From: Microvelia longipes
Lineage: Eukaryota; Arthropoda; Insecta; Hemiptera; Veliidae
Direction: 5' to 3'
DNA: 64,000 nt
Assembly (NCBI GenBank): GCA_018340805.1
Contig: JACMZG010001913.1
Coordinates: 2,346,082-2,410,081, forward strand
A model generated the notes under the pieces. The model did no database searches, was not told the DNA's origin, and saw only the letters and a list, made by a program, of their open reading frames with translations. This document shows positions 56,480 to 64,000 of the stretch, piece by piece. The translations under genes were made by a program, and so were the position numbers. Position 1 is the stretch's first letter. Every line of letters begins with the position of its first letter.

Positions 56480-59400
56480 TGATATTATATACAATTTTAT
56501 ATAATTCAGCTAAACTATACAAAGCTGCCGAACTATACTAAACCCGCAACGTAGCACTATTAATTTACAGTATATTACTACTTGCTGTTACTTTCTATAT
56601 AGTTACTAAGTTTTGTTTAATTTCAACAATCCCCTGATTTTAAATAAATTTATTATTGCTAAGCCGAACTATACAAGCTGCCTAACTATACTAAAGCTAC
56701 AACTAAGCATCATTAATTGCAGTAACTGCTATACTCTCCAATTGTTACTAAGTTTTATTTAATTCAACAATCCCCTGATTTTATATAGAATTTTATAGTT
56801 CGGCCGAACTATACAAAGCAGCCGAACTATACTAAAGCCGCAACGCAGAATAATTAATTTGCAGTATGTTACTACTGCTGTTAGTTTCTATATGTTAACT
56901 AAGTTTTATTTAATTTCAACAATCCCCTGATTTTATATAGAATTTTATGTAGTTCGGCCGAACTATACAAAGCAGCCGAACTATACTAAAGCCGCAACGC
57001 AGAATAATTAATTTGCAGTATGTTACTACTGCTGTTAGTTTCTATATGTTTACTAAGTTTTATTTAATTTCAACAATCCCCTGATTTTATATAGAATTTT
57101 ATGTAGTTCGGCCGAACTATACAAAGCAGCCGAACTATACTAAAGCCGCAACGCAGAATAATTAATTTGCAGTATGTTACTACTGCTGTTAGTTTCTATA
57201 TGTTTACTAAGTTTTATTTAATTTCAACAATCCCCTGATTTTATATAGAATTTTATATAGTTCGGCCGAACTATACAAAGCAGCCGAACTATACTAAAGC
57301 CGCAACGCAGAATAATTAATTTGCAGTATGTTACTACTGCTGTTAGTTCTATATGTTTACTAAGTTTTATTTAATTTCACAATCCCCTGATTTTATATAG
57401 AATTTTTATATAGTTCGGCCGAACTATACAATGTTGCCGAACTATACTAAAGCCGCAACGCAATTATTAATTTGCAGTATGTTACTACTGCTGTTAGTTT
57501 CATATGTTTACTAAGTTTATTTAATTTCAACAATCCCCTGATTTTATATAGGTTTTATATAGTTCGGCCGAACTATACAAAGCCGAACTATACTAAAGCC
57601 GCAACGCAGAATAATTAATTTGCAGTATGTTACTACTGCTGTTAGTTTCTATATGTTAACTAAGTTTTATTTAATTTCACAATCCCTGATTTTATATAGA
57701 ATTTTATATAGTTCGGCCGAACTATACAAGCAGCCGAACTATACTAAAGCCGCAACGCAGAATAATTAATTTGCAGTATGTTACTACTGCTGTTAGTTTC
57801 TATATGTTTACTAAGTTTTATTTATTTCAACAATCCCTGATTTTATATAGAATTTTATATAGTTCGGCCGAACATACAAAGTTGCCGAACTATACTAAAG
57901 CGCAACGCAGAATATTAATTTGCAGTATGTTACTACTGCTGTTAGTTTATATGTTAACTAAGTTTTATTTAATTTCAACAATCCCCTGATTTTATATAGA
58001 ATTTTATATAGTTCGGCCGAACTATACAAAGCAGCCGAACTATACTAAAGCCGCAACGCAATTATTAATTTGCAGTATGTTACTACTGCTGTTAGTTTCT
58101 ATATGTTTACTAAGTTTTATTTAATTTCAACAATCCCCTGATTTTATATAGAATTTAATATAGTTCGGCCGAACTTACAAAGCAGCCGAACTATACTAAA
58201 GCCGCAACGCAGAATAATTAATTTGCAGTATGTTACTACTGCTGTTAGTTTCTATATGTTTACTAAGTTTTATTTAATTTCAACAATCCCCTGATTTTAT
58301 ATAGAATTTTATATACTTCGGCCGAACTATACAAAGCAGCCGAACTATACTAAAGCCGCAACGCACAATTATTAATTTGCAGTATTTACTACTGCTGTTG
58401 TTTCTATATGTTACTAAGTTTTATTTAATTTCAACAATCCCTGATTTTATATAGAATTTTATATACTTCGGCCGAACTATACAAGTTGCCGAACTATACT
58501 AAAGCCGCAACGCAGATAATTAATTTGCAGTATGTTACTACTGCTGTTAGTTTCTATATGTTACTAAGTTTTATTTAATTTCAACAATCCCCTGATTTTA
58601 TATAGAATTTTTATATAGTTCGGCCGAACTATACAAGTTGCCGAATATACTAAGCCGCAACGCAGAATAATTAATTTGCAGTATGTTACTACTGCTGTTA
58701 GTTTCTATATGTTTACTAAGTTTTATTTAATTTCAACAATCCCTGATTTTATATAGAATTTTATAGTTCGGCCGAACTATACAAAGTTGCCGAACTATAC
58801 TAAAGCCGCAACGCAGAATAATTAATTTGCAGTATGTTACTACTGCTGTTAGTTTCTATATGTTTACTAAGTTTTATTTAATTTCAACAATCCCCTGATT
58901 TTATATAGAATTTTATATAGTTCGGCCGAACTATACAAGTTGCCGAACTATACTAAAGCCGCAACGCAGAATTATTAATTTGCAGTATGTTACTACTGCT
59001 GTTAGTTTCTATATGTTACTAAGTTTTATTAATTTCAACAATCCCTGATTTTATATAATTTTATTAGTTCGGCCGAACTATACAAAGCAGCCGAACTATA
59101 CTAAAGCCGCAACGCAGAATATTAATTTGCAGTATGTTACTACTGCTGTTAGTTTCTTATGTTTACTAAGTTTTATTTAATTTCAACAATCCCCTGATTT
59201 TATATAGAATTTTATAGTTCGGCGAACTATACAATGTTGCCGAACTATACTAAAGCCGCAACGCAGAATAATTAATTTGCAGTATGTTACTACTGCTGTT
59301 AGTTTCTATATGGTAACTAAGTTTTATTTAATTTTAAAAATCTCCTGATTTTATATAGAATTTTATATAGTTCGGCCGAACTATACAATGTTGCCGAACT

Positions 59401-59760
59401 ATACTAAAGCCGCAACGCAGAATAATTAATTTGCAGTATGTTACTACTGCTGTTAGTTTCTATATGGTAACTAAGTTTTATTTAATTTTAACAATCTCCT
59501 GATTTTATATACTTCGGGTGAACTATACAAAGCTGCCGAACTATACTAAAGCCGCAACGCAGAATAATTAATTTGCAGTATGTTACTACTGCTGTTAGTT
59601 TAATATGTTCACTAAGTTTTATTTACTTTAACAATCCCCTGATTTTATATAGAATTTTATTATTTCGGTCGAACTAAACCATGGTGCTGGACTATACTAA
59701 ACCTGCAATAATTAGTTTTGCAGAATCAAATTAAGTTGCTTAACTATACTAAACCCGCAA
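56480..59760 (-). repeat. Right TIR tandem array, about 22 units of about 150 bp
   Basis: Inverted relative to 46780-50250, with the same dominant variant (gtttctatatgtttactaag on the plus strand). The innermost two or three units (56400-56760) are strongly diverged, and the outer two match the diverged outer units of the left TIR (ccatggtgctggactatact, aagttgcttaactatact). Confidence 0.95.
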
Positions 59761-60084
59761 AATATATTCTATATATAATTATAATTATTAATTATTTTAT
59801 GTTCCTACTGTTTGTTATTTTATATTAGTAGTTTAATAATTATTATGTTTTTTAATAAAGTATTGTGTTAAATAATATGTTTCTTTTACGACAGGTATGT
59901 TAAATTCCGCAATACAGTATATTAATTTATAGTCTATTACACAAATGTTAATATTTTTTACAATCTATACAATATTTTTATTTAATTTTGAGCGTTTTTT
60001 ACATATACACTTAGCTATACATAGTTCGGCAAAAGTTCGGCAAAAATTCGGCAGTTCGGTGAAATAGTGAGTACCTTATATACC

Positions 60085-62350
60085 TACTGTATAAATAAGG
60101 GGAAAAATATTGGAACAAATGCTACTATAACAAAACTATTATGGGGTTATTATGTTTTATAACGAACACATGTTTTATAATAATAATAATACTAAATCTT
60201 TATTTTTCATTAAATTTTATACAGATAAAACATTAGAAAATTGTCAATATCTTAAATATAGTAATTTATACTCCTTAAGTACAAACTTACTACGCATAAA
60301 TGAGAAGTAAAATGAGGGAACACAGTTGGTTCTGACTTGTTTTGCCGCATGCAACAAAAAATTCGATAATGAGGATGATGCATGTTTGCCAAATATATTT
60401 TTATTTTTTAAAGTATACTGCATTTAATGAATAATAGCACTTGCAAAATTATTTTAGAGTGTTCCAATAATTTTTAATTATTTTTTAAAATTCACTGTTG
60501 TTGTTAGGGCGCGTTGTTCATTGCGAGACCGTATCGCACCACAGCGGATTTATTTAGAATTTTTCTTGGTTTACATTTGTTGCCTAACGTACCTTTTATT
60601 TTCAGACTCCTAGCTGTTTTATTCTATTTCAAAACCGCTTCACAGTTTTTTTTAGTAAACTCAAGTTCTGGCGGGAAATTACTCTTATCACATATGATAA
60701 CAATAACTTATGTGTTGTCGATGTATTTTAACTTTTTAATTATAATATTTTAACAATATTATAATTATAGTTATGCTATTTTAAATAATTAAAAGGAAAT
60801 ATTAGTGGTAGTTGTGTGTTTTAAAATCTTTTGTGCGCATAATAAACTATCAGTGATGAATTTTCAAGTGCTTCTTGTTACTTTTTGTTTAATTTATAAA
60901 ATTATAAGATTGAATTTAAAGAAATGGTTACTCTATAATTAATATGTACTAACTTTAATAAAAGAGGCATCAATAGAGCTTTTGTTTTAGTAATCTCAAC
61001 GCCGAATACTGCTCGCAATCGGATTCACTCGTCCCAACAGTAATTCTAAACCAATTCTAATTCTAAACAATTAATATCATAATTTGAACGAAACGTAAGG
61101 TAAACAACAATCAAGTGAAACTTTATTTTTTTCACTGATACCTTAACAACTTTGCCTAAAACATTTTAAATCCAGGTTTGTACGATAATTTTGAGCATTG
61201 CAGGCTTAAAAATGACTCACAATACAATGAAACCTGGTACACCTAAAAAAGGGTTTTTGAACATTTGTTATTTTTAGCATTGACCTTGAAATTTGAAATT
61301 AACCAATCAACTAAACAACCCAAGTGACGTAATAGCTTTTTACGGCGAATCTTTCTTTTTTATTTTTTTTTTTAATTGGTTATAAATATTTGGACAATTA
61401 ATATTTTCATTTTTTTTTCTTTGGAATACATTTTTTCTTACCTCGATTAGCCTAAAAACCAAAGGTTAAAATTGATGCATCTTCTTCATTGGGGACTCTT
61501 TCTCAATCATTATAATCCGATCAACGGTATTAACTAAACATGAGAAATTCCTAATATCTCCCCGGCGATGACCCTCTGAAAGAAACCCATTTCACTTACT
61601 ACTTCAAAAAATAATGCTTAAAGAATTTAACAGAAGGGGTTTAGGACAGGCGGAAATGAGAAATAGAAAACAGGCAAGCTTAATCCCTCTTGGTCTATTT
61701 TAATCCCCATTGAGTATCAAAGCGAGATAAAAATTTTCAACATCTAATAAAATAATTTGGAAAAGGCTGTAATTGGTTTTGAAAAATACCTTCTCTCAAT
61801 TTAGAGACTTTCTTAGCACTCTAGTTAACGTTCGCCATATTGCAATGGTCGGCCATATTGCACCACGTGACTCGAATACAACCCTAGCTTGGTAAAAACC
61901 TAGGTTCTTTTTCACTAATTTTTCTCTCTTCTGTTCCAACATACCTATTTTTAAGCTAGATTTTAACCTTTTTCACAAAAAAAGCTTCTACCATCAGCTA
62001 ACGTTTGTTTTAACAAAATTAAAAATAGCCTAGAAGGTGGGATGCATAATAAGTAATTATGAGGAGTACGTGATGAAAATACAACTTAACTGTAATTAAT
62101 AAATTTGAAGAAAATGTAAAATATGCTTACCTTAATTCTTTATTCTTAATATCATTTTTGAAGTGTTGTACTGTGCATTAATTGTTTTAAACTGCATCAT
62201 TTGTAAGAATACAAGTTAGTTTTACAAAACTTAAAGCTTTTGTATTGTATATTGTATATTTTATATGTATATGTATGTATATTGTATATGTATTGTATAT
62301 TGTATATTGTATATTGTATATTGTATATGTTATTATATTGTTAGTATATA

Positions 62351-62411
<61 letters not shown>

Positions 62412-62640
62412 TATAATATATATTATAGTTATATATATTATTATATATTATATATATATATTATTTATTGTATTGTATGCTTTATACTGCAAATATAAAT
62501 ACGTTGAAAGAAAGAGTTTTCTGAAAACGTTCACTCTTAAACGTCAAAAAAATGCATTTAACTTATCGTTTATGGTTGGTATTTCTGTTTTAGATTGTTT
62601 AGGGTGAACACAATGTTCTTACTAAAGTAAAAAAAATAGG
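60085..62640. other. AT-rich flank and microsatellites
   Basis: F1 tail sequence continues to about 60120. The rest shows no recognised gene. A 79-codon frame at 60514-60753 is hydrophobic but unsupported. A (TATTG)n-like run (about 62240-62330) grades into (AT)n at 62340-62465. Confidence 0.5.
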
Positions 62641-63130
62641 GCACAAGGTACTCGGAACTTTTTCTCATCATTCGAATTTGCTATAGTACGACACACGGCT
62701 AAAATCAGATGACAGCGTGGGAAATAATGCGAGAGGAGCCAATGAGGTTAGTCCGCTGGATGGTTAACACACGCCCTCAATTTTTAAATCAGGCCAATCG
62801 TATTGTTTTCTCAACACTATTTTCCCGCACTGTCAACTGATTTTAGCCGTGTGTCGTACTATAGCTCATCCTAAATGCTTTGGACACACTTTGCTCGTCC
62901 TCAGAATATACCATTCGCCAACTTTATACTGCAAACGTCTTCAGACTAGCTTCGCTCGTTCTCAGATAGTGAATGCATCCGTTTCATTCTTAGCAATCAC
63001 CCATACAGCACTGACCACGCTCAACGCTACTTAAGTTTTATGATCCAACAAAAAATTATTGATATACTTGTCGTATTGAACGAAACTTTAAGTACTTATT
63101 TATTAGGTAAATATTTAGTTAAAACTTTTA
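62640..63130 (+). repeat. F1 copy interrupted by a small MITE
   Basis: Begins aaaaaaatagggcacaaggt, ctcggaactttttctcatca. After the MITE it continues with gctcatcctaaatgctttgg, then tttgctcgtcctcagaatat and gttctcagatagtgaatgca. Confidence 0.7.
62682..62863. mobile_element. Small MITE with perfect 27-bp TIRs, TA target
   Basis: TIR TATAGTACGACACACGGCTA (first 20 of 27 bp) at 62682 and its exact complement ending at 62863. The flanks gc...gctcatcct fit insertion at TA into the F1 sequence gctagctcatcct, if the outermost TA on each side is the duplicated target. No ORF in 182 bp. Confidence 0.8.
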
Positions 63131-63159
63131 TACTAAATTTCAACTCAATTGAATTCTTA

Positions 63160-63522
63160 GAATAATACTATATATAATAGGAGACAGGACCGTAAACCAA
63201 TGTATTCACTGATAACACGAAGCCGGTTGACTGGTGCAACTAAGTAATGCTGCCACACCTGACAACAATACATTATTTTAAATATTTATCATAAATATTA
63301 TTAATGAAGAAAAGATCGTAAAGAACAAATATAATAACTTAAAACACCTGCAGAAGATTTAATAAAACTGGTTTTCTAGATGGCAAAGGTGGCGGAAACG
63401 AATCTACATTCAGTTGACGAAGGACTAACTATTTGTATATAATATTTATTACAATATTAAAACTACAATTAAAATGCTTAAATATTGTAATGCACGGATA
63501 TATATATAATATTATTATATAT

Positions 63523-63583
<61 letters not shown>

Positions 63584-63759
63584 TATTTTATAATAATCAA
63601 TCATTAATTATAATAGAACATAATAATTCAGCAACCGGAAGTATTGCCAACTTTTTTTTAGAAAATTGTATATTGTTAGGTGGTGCAGCATTACTTAGTT
63701 GCACCAGTGAACCGGCTTTCGTGTTATCAGTAGTGCTCCTTATATATATAGTATTATTC
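63160..63759 (-). mobile_element. TA-target MITE, complete, 600 bp, with (AT)n expansion
   Basis: Flanked by TA at 63158-63159 and 63760-63761. It lies in the opposite orientation to 19755-20289 (the extra block ggaccgtaaaccaatgtatt is in the left arm). It is longer than the others because of (AT)n growth at about 63497-63580, where other copies read aaaattatatataaaaag. Confidence 0.88.
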
Positions 63760-63761
63760 TA

Positions 63762-64000
63762 GATTGAATATATTCTGTTTTTTTTTACAATTTAAAAAAA
63801 AACGTTTATAAATATAAATCTGTAAAAACCTGGTTGACTACTACCCTCGCTATAACCCGCAGGTAAAGCCAAAAAAACTGTCGACACTGTTTTCACGGTA
63901 AATTCAAGGGCATTGGACAACTTGTTTCATTTAGAGTTGAAAGTTGAAAGTATAATATTTTTACTATATTCCTATGCTATTAACGAGGTAATGTAAGCAA
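63762..64000. other. Unannotated right edge
   Basis: Nothing recognised. Confidence 0.5.

Larger units (their letters stand above)
46470..60075 (-). mobile_element. Complete MULE with array-type TIRs and CG-1/DDE/SWIM/Ulp1 gene
   Basis: The ends are ggtactcactatttcaccga at 46470 and its complement finishing gaaatagtgagtacc at 60075. The 9-bp target duplication ttatatacc lies at 46461-46469 and 60076-60084, the length expected for Mutator-like elements. Each terminal inverted repeat has a unique outer part of about 300 bp and a tandem array (46780-50250 and 56480-59760). The 6.2-kb interior holds a minus-strand transposase-protease gene (52487-55252), a nested Penelope-like element (50290-51935) and a partial F1 copy (55800-56320). 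F1 copies without the insertion (2831-2838 on A) show the pre-insertion sequence. It may belong to an animal MULE clade such as Phantom; I could not verify that. Confidence 0.92.

Overview
The window is eukaryotic, AT-rich, intergenic and almost entirely made of transposable elements. No ordinary host gene can be supported. The mix suggests an arthropod, probably an insect: a Mutator-like element (MULE) with SWIM and Ulp1 domains, a Jockey/CR1-like non-LTR retrotransposon with a PHD finger in ORF1, a Penelope-like element, tRNA-derived SINEs, TA-target MITEs and many (AT)n tracts. The organism assignment is inference from element types only.

The sequence is three contigs joined by two N gaps: A (1-28805), B (29806-44798) and C (45799-64000). 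The left 10.7 kb of A is the reverse complement of the left 10.6 kb of B (about 29806-40532), and the last 4.66 kb of A (24142-28805) is repeated at the start of C (45799-50480). Both matches stop at gaps. The simplest reading is that two haplotypes were scaffolded side by side, with B inverted; a real inverted duplication is not excluded. Coding regions carry many one-base indels, often in homopolymers, as in an unpolished long-read assembly, so many frameshifts may be errors.

Layout. 1-10850: end of a TA-MITE, a SINE, a 50-bp tandem repeat, a copy of a dispersed repeat family (here called F1), a hairpin element with (AT)n loops, then a decayed minus-strand non-LTR element. 10850-24800: AT-rich relics, a 500-bp foldback element, a 50-codon Crypton-like ORF, small MITEs, a SINE with a perfect 14-bp target duplication, a TA-MITE and F1 copies. 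24817-28805: start of a MULE whose terminal inverted repeat is a tandem array of about 150-bp units. 29806-40992: the inverted copy of the left arm with a better preserved non-LTR element, ending in a complete TA-MITE. 41000-44798: no recognisable element. 45799-60075: flank plus the complete MULE. 60076-64000: relics and MITEs.

The most interesting object is the 13.6-kb MULE at 46470-60075. A 9-bp duplication (ttatatacc) flanks it exactly. Each terminal inverted repeat is about 3.6-3.8 kb and consists mostly of some 22-23 tandem units carrying a palindrome, TATAGTTCGGCCGAACTATA, whose half-site CCGAACT also occurs three times at the extreme end of the element. Inside, one minus-strand gene of about 920 codons encodes a CG-1-like N-terminal domain, a MULE DDE transposase with all three acidic residues, a SWIM zinc finger and a Ulp1-type cysteine protease with an intact catalytic set. 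A truncated Penelope-like element with direct terminal repeats is nested within it. The allele or duplicate on contig A has a differently homogenised array.
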